Positions 10,629-21,757 of a stretch of 64,000 nucleotides of DNA are shown here, piece by piece; the stretch's first letter is position 1; each line of letters starts with the position of its first letter. Source of the DNA: Adiantum capillus-veneris. Taxonomy: Eukaryota; Streptophyta; Polypodiopsida; Polypodiales; Pteridaceae. A program made the translations under genes and the position numbers. Under the pieces are notes generated by a model. That model was not told the origin of the DNA. It saw only the letters and a list, made by a program, of their open reading frames with translations, and did not search any database. The stretch spans positions 110,744,048-110,808,047 of the forward strand of contig CM043966.1 of the NCBI GenBank assembly GCA_014529385.2, written 5' to 3'.

Positions 10629-12306
10629 GTGCCAAGGGGATATTATGAACCTAGAGAGACCGCACCAAGAGGACCAGGGGTGGTGAGGATGGTTGTGGAG
10701 TCCAGACGCATGCGACCATCTCAAGTGGAAAAATGTGTACCCAAAAAGTATAGTGGATCGGTAGATCCGTACGCCCATGTTTCCATCTTCAAACAAGTGT
10801 TGAGGACGAAACGGGTAACTGATTTCCATACTCACTATGAAGGTTTTGGGTTGACTTTAGAAGGGACTGTTTTGACTTGGTTTCAACCTTTAACATCTTG
10901 GAATCCCCAAGTATTGAACAACTTCTATGAGAATTCGCTGAGGAATTCTCAAAAAGGGAAATTAAGCGTAATACTATCTCCCAGATCTATGCATTTAGAC
11001 AAAACGATAAGGAAAAGGGGAAGGAAGCCTCGCTTCATTTCAAGCAATACATAGAAAGATGTCGTGTTAGAGAACTACCTCAGGATGAGAGATTGTCAGT
11101 CCTTTTTATAGAAGGATTGCAAAATGACACTCTCAAAAAAGATTTTCACTTAAAGGCATGTGTTACTTTTGAGCAAGTCATGAATGAGGCATTGTATCTC
11201 ATAGAAAATTGCAAGGTATATGGAGAGGTGACCGAAGACACATACCAAGGGATAAATAGCACCTCTTCAACCACTAGTGAGTCCACAATGAAACTGGGTG
11301 GACACAACCCAATTGTGCCGAACGTTGATCAAATGATCGAGGAAGTGATCAGAAGGATGAACCAAGGAAACAGGACAAACCCAAACACACAACAACCGCC
11401 CACCCAAAAATGTGATACTTGTGGAGGAGATCATTCAAATCAATGGTGCAACCTTCAACATAGGCCAGGAGTAAATGTATCATGTGTACTAAAGTGGTGT
11501 GCTATTGAACAAAAATGGACAAACCATGAAACCCACAAATGTTTCTATAATAGAAACTATGTTAAAGAGAGACAATACGGGCCACATGGGGGGGAGCAGT
11601 TTCCACCCCCTCCAAGATACCAAGTTGGGCCAAATAATGAAATCCAAGGGTAGAAAAAACCTCAACCTGTGTTGGGGCATCAACATCCTTTACCCCAGGA
11701 AAACAAGGCCATGGTAAGGATTTCTCAATCTATAGAAGCACCTTCTGATCAGAGTATGGTCCAGGTAGTTTCATACCGAGAAGATTTATACAATACCTAT
11801 GAGAGAGGGCTTGACGGGAATGCATATGCTTCGGAGGGACAAATTCCATGGATGGTCCCTGAAGAGATGCCAGAGCCCCCATACATAGCACAACCAACAA
11901 AAAACCATTACTTGGTCGATGAAAGTATGCTTATGTTCATGAAAAACCAAAACTACAAACCTAGGGGATATTTTCTTAGAACAGGACAACCGATGGGGGC
12001 TCCACAAGCTTCTCCACCACCTGTAGGACCCTGCTGTGAATGCGACGGTGATCATTGGCAAGGACTTGTCCACACAAAGGAGAACAAATAAAATTGTTTG
12101 GGTTCTGTGAAGGGTGTACAAATGACCATCTCATTCCACATTGTTCAAAAAACCCTGATAACAAAAGGAAAGCAACCATGAACAAAATTGGAATTGTGCC
12201 AAGCTCAAGTGGATCAGAGATAGAACCAACCATTCCGATAAATGCGGTAATGAGAGACCAAGCACATGAGCTGCAAGGAACGTCCGAGCCAACCAAACAG
12301 AGATAG
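10629..12306 (+). pseudogene. gag of Athila/Tat-like Ty3 relic
   Basis: The capsid-like part KKYSGSVDPYAHVSIFKQVL ... GTVLTWFQPL matches the retrotransposon gag fold. The frame shifts near 10,930, continues as a clean reading to 11,653, has an in-frame stop (TAG at 11,651), and resumes to 12,088. A further shift near 12,060 joins the last block (12,055-12,306). Three zinc knuckles are visible across these frames: CDTCGGDHSNQWC, a second starting CCECDGDH, and CEGCTNDHLIPHC. All have the spacing CX2CX3HX4C rather than the usual CX2CX4HX4C, consistent with Athila/Tat gag proteins. The protein would have coated element RNA in virus-like particles. It is now non-functional. Confidence 0.75.
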
Positions 12307-13229
12307 AAAATGTTTCTGTCAGAACCCCTAGGAAATCCTGGAAGGCAAAACGAGACAAGATAAAAGCCAAAAGAGAGAAAGAAAAAACAGCTTTCTAAAC
12401 CAAATTACTACAAACAGAGGAACAATTGAGGATGGAAAGAGACCTCAAGGAAAAAGGCGATGTTGTAAAGCCATCAACAATACCATCAGGAGGATCTGTG
12501 TTGGTGGACAAGGTCTTTGAACCCTTGGACGTGATCTCAAAAGCTTACAATGCTAGGTTAAAGCCTAACCAAACCTAGGAGGATAGGTAGTTAATGTACC
12601 CTCACCCAGGATATGAAAAAGAGAGGTTAAAGATGTGCAAGGAGCTCATCCAAGCCGCTCAAGTGCTTATGGAACCACCAGTTCCAATCGCTCCAAAAAC
12701 TGAGGTGTTTTTCTAGGAAAAAATTCAAGAGTTAAAGGAATGTGGAATTGGAGTTGGAGACCAAAAAAATGATGTAAAGGAAACAACCTTGGATACGAGG
12801 ATAGCAGCCAATACAACAAAGGGAATGTATTTGCAGGCACCTCTACCAATTCCTAAGGTGGAAGAACAATGGCCACATGATTTGTGGGAACATATCAGAA
12901 ATAGAAAAGATGGAAGCGCAACGCTTTAGTTAGCACCTCTCACGGAGATCCACCTCGAGCATGAGCTCTACCCAAATGATATCCGATCATTGTATGATGA
13001 TGCAGGTACAGAGATATCGAAAGACAGCAAACCTCAATCATTGAAGACATTACCTTCATTTATTGGAAACCATGAAACCAGATCAAAGGTAAAGAAAGTA
13101 CCATCTCAATTGAAGGCTAATCATAAGATGATGGTGTTTTCCATGGGCTTGACATTCTATCTCGTGGATTACTTCAATGGTAGAACCAAGCCATTGGGAG
13201 TTGACATACTCGGCCATTTCTTCAAGTAG
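12307..13229 (+). pseudogene. Eroded region downstream of gag
   Basis: Coding-like stretches rich in K, E and P lie in one direction, with stops near 12,397, 12,578, 12,716 and 12,930. The last open part ends KPLGVDILGHFFK at 13,229. No protease DSG/DTG motif, RT, RNase H or integrase follows, so the pol half is deleted or was never present. Confidence 0.45.
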
Positions 13230-13869
13230 TTGCCTAAGGTCAAAGGACTTTCTAACACTAACTTTTGGTGGTCTTTAATGAAGCTGACCCTAAGGTCTTT
13301 AAGCTCCATTAGGTAGCATGTCTCTTTAACAGACTATCTCTCATTTGGACCCCTTTAACCTTGGCCCTGTGTTAAGACAAATCCATAAGCACATGTCTAT
13401 ATTCTAACCCTAGTTCCCGTTTATTCTCCCACATTAAATGATCAGCTTAATATGAGAAAATCTTTTGGGTTGGTTAGATATTAGATTTTATGACATACCA
13501 TGTGCCCCTCCCCCTCAATCAATTTTGGTTGCACGGCATATATTTTCTCAAATTTTTACTTATAAAATTATGAACATGTTTATATATCTTCGCTTAATGG
13601 TGTTTATAGAATTTTTCACTCTCTCTCATACTTTGCCTTGCAATTTTGCTTAGGCCCCCTCAATGCTAATTTCCCTCATTAGGAGGTTCTTTTTGTTAGT
13701 ATACCTACTATGCCCACCTATTCGCTATGCCCACCAAAATGCATGTTGCACAATTTTTAATGCCCCCATGTGAGTAGAATCCAATATTGCACATACATTT
13801 AGTGGATTTTAGCTCATACGTTGATAAGGTCTTTATTTGTGATCATGGATATTACAGAGAAAATTGAGG
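13230..13869. other. No gene recognised
   Basis: AT-rich sequence with no coding signal, no primer site and no match to the 5' LTR at 6.7-7.5 kb. Confidence 0.5.
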
Positions 13870-14040
13870 ACCCAAAAATATTCTCTTTTGATGAAATATT
13901 CCTTTTCACCAGAATATCTTGGACGGACGGTGGCCTAAAAGTGATTGGAAAATAGTCGGCCAGTGGACAATAGTCAACGGCCAGTGGTCGGAGGTCAATG
14001 GTTGGTGGGCGGCACTCAACGGCAAGTAGGTAACTTCTTG
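13870..14040. mobile_element. Possible fossil of the copia U3 seen at 28.5-28.9 and 60.7-61.0 kb
   Basis: GAAATATTCC..., GACGGTGGCCTAAAAGTG and a run of GGCCAGTGG / GGTTGGTGGGCGGC blocks parallel the GGAATATTCC, GATGGCGGCTAAAAAGTG and GGCCGGTGGTTGG blocks of the copia 3' LTR, in the same order. The match is degenerate and judged by eye. Confidence 0.35.
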
Positions 14041-14570
14041 GTGGACTTGGCTACTAATGGACGACTACACATGGGCAAATGGATAATCGTCTCTCATGAG
14101 AGAGAGTAGCATATACATGCTACTTTACATATAGCTAAGGAGGCCATCTCCATGAACCATTACACATCCATATTGAAGAATAATCATCCCCTTATATTTT
14201 TGCCTACTTGCTCTAGTTGTCTATATTGCCATCATCTAAGCTCTACCTTGAGAGCGCATGATAGGTGGATGACGCCATCACTTTGTAATAAGTGTTAATC
14301 AAAATTTTTAATTTTCCACTAATCTACTTTGCATTGTATCTCTCTCTACTCTGCTTGCTACCAGATCCTATTTTTCTCTACATTTCTTACACTTTTCCCC
14401 CATCTTGTATTTGTGTCCATCATTCTATGGATCACATTTCTTTACACTTGTACAATGTTGTGTGTTCTTGATATTATCCTTTTGTATTTATATATCTATA
14501 TATGTAGCACATCTTAGTGTTGTGCAATTTTTCATGTATGTATGCACCTTATTCATCAACAATTATTGAC
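14041..14570. other. No gene recognised
   Basis: AT-rich and pyrimidine-rich sequence. It could be the leader of the fossil gag element that follows, but I cannot align it. Confidence 0.4.
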
Positions 14571-14573
14571 CAT

Positions 14574-14935
14574 GGCTAATAGCAATTATAGTTTCTACAT
14601 GCTCTCTAACGAGGTCAAAATTGAGGGGAACCACTACCCACGATGAGATTATATGATGTAGCATTTTCTTGTTGCAAAGGGCTCAAGGGTGTCCCAAGGG
14701 AATATATCAATCTTCACAATAATAATGACTGCCAACTCATGTGGATATAGGGTACATGGATGATATCAAACGCTATAGTAGTTATGTTGTTAGAGTTAGT
14801 TTCCCAACTTTTGAGCAAGCAATTTGGGATGGTAGACATGTATGGGCCCATGCATTGATCGAATTCTTTAATAAGCATTCCATTAGCTCAACATTCACTC
14901 AGCAAAAGCAACAAAACAAGCATGAGATATTCTAG
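14574..14935 (+). pseudogene. Fossil copia gag related to the gag-only element
   Basis: From ATG 14,574 the reading begins MANSNYSFYMLSNEVKIEGN and carries HFLVAKG, aligning by eye with the N-terminus of the gag at 39,920-40,834 (TEDRLDGN, HVLVSKG). After a stop, FPTFEQAIWDGRHVWAHALI (14,806-14,865) parallels LPTIEQAFWDVKDEQAHALI of that gag. Two stops and a shift interrupt it. It is an older, diverged member of the same family. Confidence 0.65.
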
Positions 14936-15112
14936 CTTCTTTATGTGTAGTTGTTTCACCAAAGCAAGTTTCAAGCAAGTTTTTTTTCTTACCACTCCTC
15001 CACCAAGTTGCCACCAACTTCTAGCTTCTTTTTCTCCTTCCTACCTACATTATCTAGCCTCTTCTACCAGCAACCCCATCATCTTGGTAACCCATTCTCC
15101 CACCATCGTCGT

Positions 15113-15130
15113 CCCCCCCCCCCCCCCCCC
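15113..15130. repeat. Poly-C run (18 C)
   Basis: Eighteen C are followed by G and five more C. Homopolymers of this length are unstable and their sequenced length is unreliable. Confidence 0.9.
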
Positions 15131-15186
15131 GCCCCCATGATTGACCTTGAGCAACCCCTGGCCTCTGACACTACCTCTCCTTGTTA

Positions 15187-15400
15187 TCATGTATATGGTA
15201 GTGGTGTTTGTGAACACAGTTAGGATTGCTGGGGAACTTTTCCCCCTCACTACAATGTTTTTTCCCCCCATGATTTGTATATATGCCCATCACTCTAGGG
15301 CTCTCTTGTCCTATATTTTCATGCAAAGAAGTACATTCTTTGTCCTCTTGAGTATAATCACAAGCATTGTCAACATCCCCTGGTCAGTTTCTCCTATTTT
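15187..15400 (+). mobile_element. Fossil LTR of the gag-only element family
   Basis: ATCATGTATATGGTAGTGGT, GTGAACACAGTTAGGA, CTTTTCCCCCTCACT and TATATATGCCCATCACTCTA appear in the same order as in the LTR at 48,162-48,384. Lying downstream of the fossil gag, it repeats the gag-then-LTR layout of that element. Confidence 0.6.
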
Positions 15401-15442
15401 AGTGAGCTTTGGCAAGTGTTAGTGTATCACTATATTGCCAAT

Positions 15443-15650
15443 GGATCTAGTACTTTCATAAAATCACAACGGAATCAATTGATGAAAAGAGAGTTTTCCA
15501 TTAAGAGGATCTAATACTTTCATGCAATCACGAAAAAATTAGTTAATCAAAAGGGAGTTTTCCATTTAGAGGATCCACTACTTTCATGCAATCACAACGG
15601 AGGAATTAGTTAATGAAAAAAGGGAGTTTTTCATTAAGAGGATTCTTTAA
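15443..15650. repeat. 64-bp tandem repeat, about three copies
   Basis: GGATCTAGTACTTTCAT and relatives begin at 15,443, 15,507, 15,571 and (partial) 15,640. Each unit contains AATCACAACGGA and GAGTTTTCCATTAAGAGGAT. Confidence 0.8.
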
Positions 15651-15659
15651 AAAGGACAA

Positions 15660-16960
15660 CCATAGGTAGTGTAGGGCTAATTTCATAACATCATTTACAC
15701 ATTAAAACATCAAATCATGCAACATATCTTGAAGAGGAAAACACATTAAGGTTGACAACTTGTTGAGGATCGGATTTTCCTGGAGTTGCCCCCCCCCCCC
15801 CCCCCCCCCTCCCCAAATCAAATGCAGTAACTTGACCATCAAGAAATGCTTAAATACTGAGTAGGTGCAAGAGCACCTAGCTGAAGTCCTAGCTGTGAAG
15901 TTGTAGATTGGAGAGTGCTATCGATCAAGTATGGGGAATCTACATCGACAAGCATCAATAGACATAACGGATTCTTGGTGAAGTTTTCATTGCCCGAGTC
16001 CTCTTAAATGTTTATAGCAACATTCCCCTACTGATGTGCAGACTTCACTACCATATCCCTTTGAAGTTTTGCATGTTCATGTGTGTGTATGTGTTAAGAT
16101 GGGTGTTTGATAACCGTGTGTGTGAAGCATAGCGTGTATAACTGTATGAGGGAAAGAATACCACCTGATCTACATCCACAGAGAAGCTGCTTGTATATGC
16201 AAGCTACTATGAAGGGCGACATACCCAGGTCGTAACAACACACCAAGGGCTACCAAACACTTTTTTATTATAGATCTCTCAATAGGAGCTTTAATTACAA
16301 TAAAACCTTGTGCTCTTGTGGATCTTCCTTAAACCTATAAAGATGATGAGCCTCATGATTCCATTAGCCACACATGCTATAACCCTCCTTCCCAAGCCCT
16401 AAACACCTCAGCAGGGAGAAAGAATTGCAGGGATATAGGTTGATGGAGCTAGAGAGAAGTATTTTTTATGCAATGAAGTAATATTTTCTAGTGTGCTTAC
16501 TCTAAGGAATATTTTAGCATAGCTAGAATAATAGAGAAAAAGAAGATGAGCTTCCATTTATCTACTTTCTTGGATTTTCATCCATAGCCAAGTATTGAGC
16601 AATAAGATCATCTTTTGAGCTCCCATGTGAGAGGGGGACACAGAGAGATTTCTTGGCCACATTGGTCATTTGTTAGCACATAGCTAACATCGAGAGCCTA
16701 CATACAGCCTCTAATGTGATTTTTTACTTTTTTGATCATTCTAGACATCCATAGCCCTAAACCGTCACATAATTCTTTTGATTGTGGGATTATTTTGTAA
16801 GTATTATGTGACTATGAGCCAGACAAAGTGGGGCTATGTGCTTGTAGATTGTATCAAGAAATCTTAGGCTATTGAGAGTTAGGACTTTTTTTCATTTTTG
16901 AACCTTGAGCCTTTGGCTAAGGTATGAAAGCCATTTTTGTAAAACCTAAAGGAGAATTTC
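15660..16960. other. No gene recognised; one 21-C run
   Basis: A run of 21 C lies at 15,789-15,809. The rest is AT-rich, with no coding pattern, primer site or LTR end I can define. The second Ty3 relic's LTR might lie here, but I see no proof. Confidence 0.5.
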
Positions 16961-16961
16961 T

Positions 16962-19201
16962 GGATAATAAGCGTTATGACAGACTTGCACAACATTGTGT
17001 ACTCCCTTCTTCTTTTTGAAGCTCATAACTCCCTTGTGGAGTGTCCATTTGAAGTGACAATTGCTTCATTTCTTTCACAGGTGAAAGCACTTTGCGACAT
17101 TGTGCTTTTTTAGAGGTAAAATTGTGTTTTTTTTGTTGCTCATGTACTCCTTAATCTGCTCATAACTCTAGATTTATATAACAAAACTAAATTTTATCCA
17201 TTGGAGGGGTGTATTGGCTTCATTGCTAAGCTCTAGGGTGTATTCAGGGTCAAAAACGATTAGGTCAAATCTGCCCTATAGATAATAAGTGTGGTTTTGG
17301 CAAGTGGTCAAAAGGGGGATCTTAGGGTTCAGGCATGTATTCTTAGATGTTATTACCCCATCCTATAAGTTGTCTCAATTATTCCATTTGATTACTGAAT
17401 TGATGAGATTTGTCTGAAGTGTCATAGATAGCTTATGTTGCCTGACATGCAGTAGAGTGTAGATTTTGTGAGATACGGATTGAGTGTGTTTTTTGAGAGA
17501 TTGACAACCTCTTGTAGCTTCCATGCACTAGTCGAGTTGGCTTTGTCCCATGGTACAACATTTATGTTCGTGGTTCTCACTATCACTACAATAAGACAGC
17601 GAGGCTTGACATTCAAAGAGCCCCATATTTTGGCACCGTTTTCAAAGAGAATGTGACCTAAGCTAGGAAAAAACCTCACTGCTCAATAGGATTGTCCAAA
17701 AACTTCCTCTAGGTTTGCCTGGAGCACAAAACAAACTTTTAGAAATCGCACGATTGAGGTGTGTCTGCTTCAGCTGTGTAGAGGTGTCTTGGGAGTAGTC
17801 ATACTCACCAAGGATCTTTAGGCTTACATTAGGTCTTTTTTCAGTGATTGATAGCTTAGACTATGTTAGAGTCTAAGGATTGACGCACTTTTCAAGCAAA
17901 AAACATAGAAAAACTAGTGTTGGTGGACATTCTCCACTATTTTGTGGCTGATGTGATTAGGAGTAGGGTAAGTAGGAATCATGGAGGTTTTTGATCTATC
18001 TCACTCTCTGAATTGACATTACTGAAGTGCTTATGGAAAATTTTAGAGTTTTCATATTCCGCACTCATAAGGTGATTCCAAAGCTTCAAAAATAGCATTT
18101 CTAGTCATCATTGATCTTGGAAAAGCTATGGCAACCCACGGGTAAGGCAAAAATCAACTTTCTAGAAAAATTGCAAAGTTTGATCAAAATTCAGCTTATT
18201 ATCTCTCCAGTGACAGATGCATACAAGAGCGAGTTAATTGGCTAAAAGTGTGTGTAATAGATTGTAAAAGACTTGAATGTCATCATGCAGATCATGTCAT
18301 GTACATAATAAGAGCTTCGTTTCTCATGCTTGAAATTGAACTTTTTTCACATGAACAGCTTGTTTAGATGATAAGTGAACACTTTTGTGAAGGAACAAGC
18401 GGTTATAACTCCATTTGGATACCAAATTGGACCAAAACAATTCGTTCTCTAAACAAATAGACAACTGAGGGTGAAAACACTCAAAACTAAATAGACCTTG
18501 ACCAAACCCCTTGACAGGTCTTTAAACACCTCGTTGCAACTCTAGGAGATGAAAACTTGAAAAAAGGTGAAAAAATCATCACCAAGATATTAAGTGCACT
18601 TAATATCTAGGGGGACTAAAAAGGCAAGTATTTGACCTTTTTTCAAATCCACTAGTATGACTATATTGTAAATAGGCTCTGATTCAAGTTTGCTTGAATT
18701 TGGACTTGTAAGTTGTCAAATAGGCTCAAAAATCTTTGAAACCAAACTGCAAATACCAAATTTGGTTTAGAAACCTCAAAACCAAACCAAACTTCGTGAA
18801 ATGTGGTTTGTGGCTTGCCTAGAGTGCAAACAACCAGTACAAGCCAAAAAAGTTGCAAAATCATCTCATTTTGACCCTGAAGATATCAAGTGTACTTAAT
18901 ATTTCCTACCCTAAAAATGGACTTTTGTAAGGTTTTTCAAATGGAATTGGGTTTAGGGAAGTAATAGAGTACTTGTGTGAATTTTCAAGTGATTTGGACA
19001 TTATTTGACTTGCATGACCACCGAAATTGCATCTAAAACTATCAGATATAGAAACTATTTTTGGGATTGAGACCAAAATTGGCAAAAAATTGAAATAGTC
19101 TCATTCAGGCCTTGTTGGAGACATACTTGACCAGTGTGGACAAGAAAAAGTGCAAAATTATCATTTTTTAGTCTAGTAGATAATAAGCACGCTTATTATC
19201 T
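16962..19201 (+). repeat. ~300-bp leader repeats with a 24-bp palindromic core (second Ty3 relic)
   Basis: Palindromic cores recur at about 300-bp steps: AGATATTAAGTGCACTTAATATCT at 18,585-18,608 (perfect, 24 bp), a degenerate copy at 18,881-18,904, and AGATAATAAGC-AC-GCTTATTATCT at 19,178-19,201. Half-sites lie at 16,962, 17,280 and 18,193-18,204, with a possible eroded one near 17,588. Spacings are 296 and 297 bp for the last three cores. The surrounding CAAAA-rich text resembles the leader at 7.9-9.4 kb, but the palindrome itself differs. Confidence 0.7.
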
Positions 19202-19471
19202 CCTACTAGCTAGAAAGGTCAAAATTGACATTTTTTGCTCCAAATAGTTGGTAGACACCTTAAGCAACTAGCCTAGCATGTTTGCTACTTGAATTTGAGA
19301 TTTCTAGAATTGAAGTTGCAAATTGACATTGTGGTTGTTTTGATAGGGTTGAAGAAAAAATTTGCATCAAGAGTTCTCGTGTATCCATGTGATCATCAGA
19401 TTAACTTATATACTTTTGATTTCATAGGCGAGATTGGAAATCGAAGATAGCTTGGAAAATTTCCAAGTTGA

Positions 19472-19666
19472 TTGAATATATGTGAAACGGGTTGGTATCG
19501 GTACAAGAAGACATGTATTCATTCAAGTCTTTTGTTACCTAAGGTCAAGCCGTTTTGTCACGAATCAGGTTATAATCTAGAGACTGAGAGTAGAGGATCT
19601 ACAAAAGAAAGCGTAAACCAAGGGAAGCCTTTAGAGACTATAGTGGAAGAAGTATCAGACACTTAA
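19472..19666 (+). pseudogene. Fragment of the Ty3 extra ORF (second copy)
   Basis: GSTKESVNQGKPLETIVEE aligns with EGIVNQRPLHPLEPIVEES of the ORF at 9,554, at the same position relative to the palindromic leader. Only this fragment is left before the assembly gap. Confidence 0.55.
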
Positions 19667-19753
19667 TCCGACTCAAGTTACGAGATGTCTTCTTTTTAAC
19701 CAAACCTTTCATTCCAGCACACTTATCCCTCCCAAAAAGACTAACAAGCACAT

Positions 19754-19953
19754 NNNNNNNNNNNNNNNNNNNNNNNNNNNNNNNNNNNNNNNNNNNNNNN
19801 NNNNNNNNNNNNNNNNNNNNNNNNNNNNNNNNNNNNNNNNNNNNNNNNNNNNNNNNNNNNNNNNNNNNNNNNNNNNNNNNNNNNNNNNNNNNNNNNNNNN
19901 NNNNNNNNNNNNNNNNNNNNNNNNNNNNNNNNNNNNNNNNNNNNNNNNNNNNN
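19754..19953. other. Assembly gap, exactly 200 N
   Basis: The run is 200 N, a placeholder length. Everything upstream of the chromovirus protease (gag and 5' LTR) is missing here, so the real missing sequence is probably longer. Confidence 0.95.
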
Positions 19954-20130
19954 GCTTGGGCCAATGAGACCAACGCTACAGGACAGGATCTTCCACAAGT
20001 GCAGATCACCGAGATCACGGAGCAAGAGTCTGAAAGTGAAACAAAGAGTCTACCGAAGGGACGGTCCGTGTAGGAGCCATCAAAGCTTCTCTACACTGCC
20101 TAGCAGCTCGTATCAAAACCGATCCCAAAT

Positions 20131-20595
20131 ATGTATGTCAAGACGGTGATCAACGGGCAGTCACAATTGGCGATGCTCGACTCGGGAGCGAGTCACAACT
20201 TCATCTCACCATCATGTGCCAAACGCTTGGGAGTAAAGACCTGCAAGCCCGGAGGAGGATGAAGCATCTCAGTGGGCTTTGTACAAGGCGAAGACTCGAA
20301 CTCCGCGATGGCTTACGACGTGGCGGTCCAAGTAGGTGAATGGCGAGCCAAAGTGGACTTCATCGTCGTACCCATGGATTCCTACGACATGATGTTTGGC
20401 CTGGCCTGGTATGACTCCTACGTGATGGGGTTGTATGCCAAGGGCATGAATCAACTGATGCTGGACATGAATGGTAAGGGGGTGATTGTCCCGATCATCC
20501 GACCTATGGACACGCCTCCTGCCCGCAAGACTACTCAAGAAAAAGCTCCGCCTAAACCACAACCTTACGTGCCACCTCAAGCCCGAGGCAGGTGA
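20131..20595 (+). pseudogene. Chromovirus aspartic protease
   Basis: The retropepsin active site LDSGASHNFIS is intact near codon 16. The partner motif region FIVVPMDSYDMMFGLAW follows, as in plant chromovirus proteases. An in-frame TGA (20,266-20,268) splits the domain. It would process the Gag-Pol precursor as a homodimer. The frame before 20,131 is shifted, so the ATG here is not a natural start. Confidence 0.8.
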
Positions 20596-20608
20596 ACGCA
20601 GCTCAAAC

Positions 20609-21757
20609 TAAGACACCGACGCCGACGAAAACGGAAAAAGGAAGACTCGAGTTAGCTGGGATGACCTAGTCCCAGACTCAATGTGGATCTCACCAAAGCA
20701 AGCAGAGAAGGCTCTCAAACAAGGGGCCCAGGTTCACTGCTGTGTGATGAAAGTAACACTAGCAGATTCAGACGAAGAGTGCACTATCGGGGATAGTCGC
20801 ATCATCAAGGTGATTGAAGAATTCAAGGACGTGGTACCGCCGCAGCTTCCAGCTGGGCTCCCACCTAAGCGAGCAGTGGACCACAAGATCGATCTAGTGC
20901 CTGGCCATTCGCCGCCAGCCCGTCCACCCTATCGAATGGATGCCACACAACTACAAGAACTGAAGAAGCAACTAGGAGAACTACTTGAAGCAGGTTTTAT
21001 CAGGCCCAGCAAGTCCCCTTACGGGGCCCCGGTGCTTTTTGTCACAAAGAAGGACGGCTCATCCAGGCTCTGCGTCGACTACAGAGCCCTGAATAAAATA
21101 ACCATCCGGAACAGGTACCCTCTGCCGCACATGGATGATCTAACAGACAGGTTGGCAGGGGCAAAATACTTCACTAAGGTCGATCTGCGATCAGGATACC
21201 ACCAGATTCGGATCGTGTGATGAAGATGTGCACAAGACAGCTTTCAGGTCACGGTATGGAGCTCACGAATGGCTAGTGCTTCCCTTTGGCCTCACCAATG
21301 GAGTAGCTACCTTCTCAGCTGGAATGGATACAGATTTCGGCGACATGCTGGATGAATTCCTCATTGTGTACCTGGATGACCTGCTAATCCACAACAAAAC
21401 TTTTGAAGAGCACGTAGAGCATGTGCGCCAGGTGCTCCGCAGACTCAGAGAATGCAAGTGGTACGCAAAACTGGAAAAGTGCGTCTTCGCAGTACAGGAA
21501 GTGGAATTCTTGGGCTTCTTGGTCACTGCAGATGGAATTCGCGTGGATCCTAAAAAGATTGAGGCCGTGGTGAACTGGCCTGCCCCCCGAATAGTTACAC
21601 AGGTACGCGAGTTTGTGGGTTTCACTCAGTATTGCCGAAAGTCCATCAAAGATTTTTCGAAGATCATGGCTCCCATAACAGACACCACCAAGGGTTCGCT
21701 AGCGTTCAAGTGGACAGATGAAGCCCAACGAGCTTTTGAGCACATCAAACAAGTAAT
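20609..21757 (+). pseudogene. Chromovirus reverse transcriptase
   Basis: Fingers and palm motifs are in order: [55 protein letters not shown] (first catalytic Asp), LPFGLTNG and IVYLDDLLIH (the catalytic Asp pair is present), then the thumb region VEFLGFLVT. A frameshift with TGA near 21,215 separates the fingers from the YLDD half. A second shift near 21,757 leads into RNase H. Confidence 0.9.

Noticed and set aside
15050-15271. ORF with a glycine run on the minus strand and proline runs on the plus strand
   Set aside because: The runs are translations of the poly-C tract; the region is explained by a fossil LTR.
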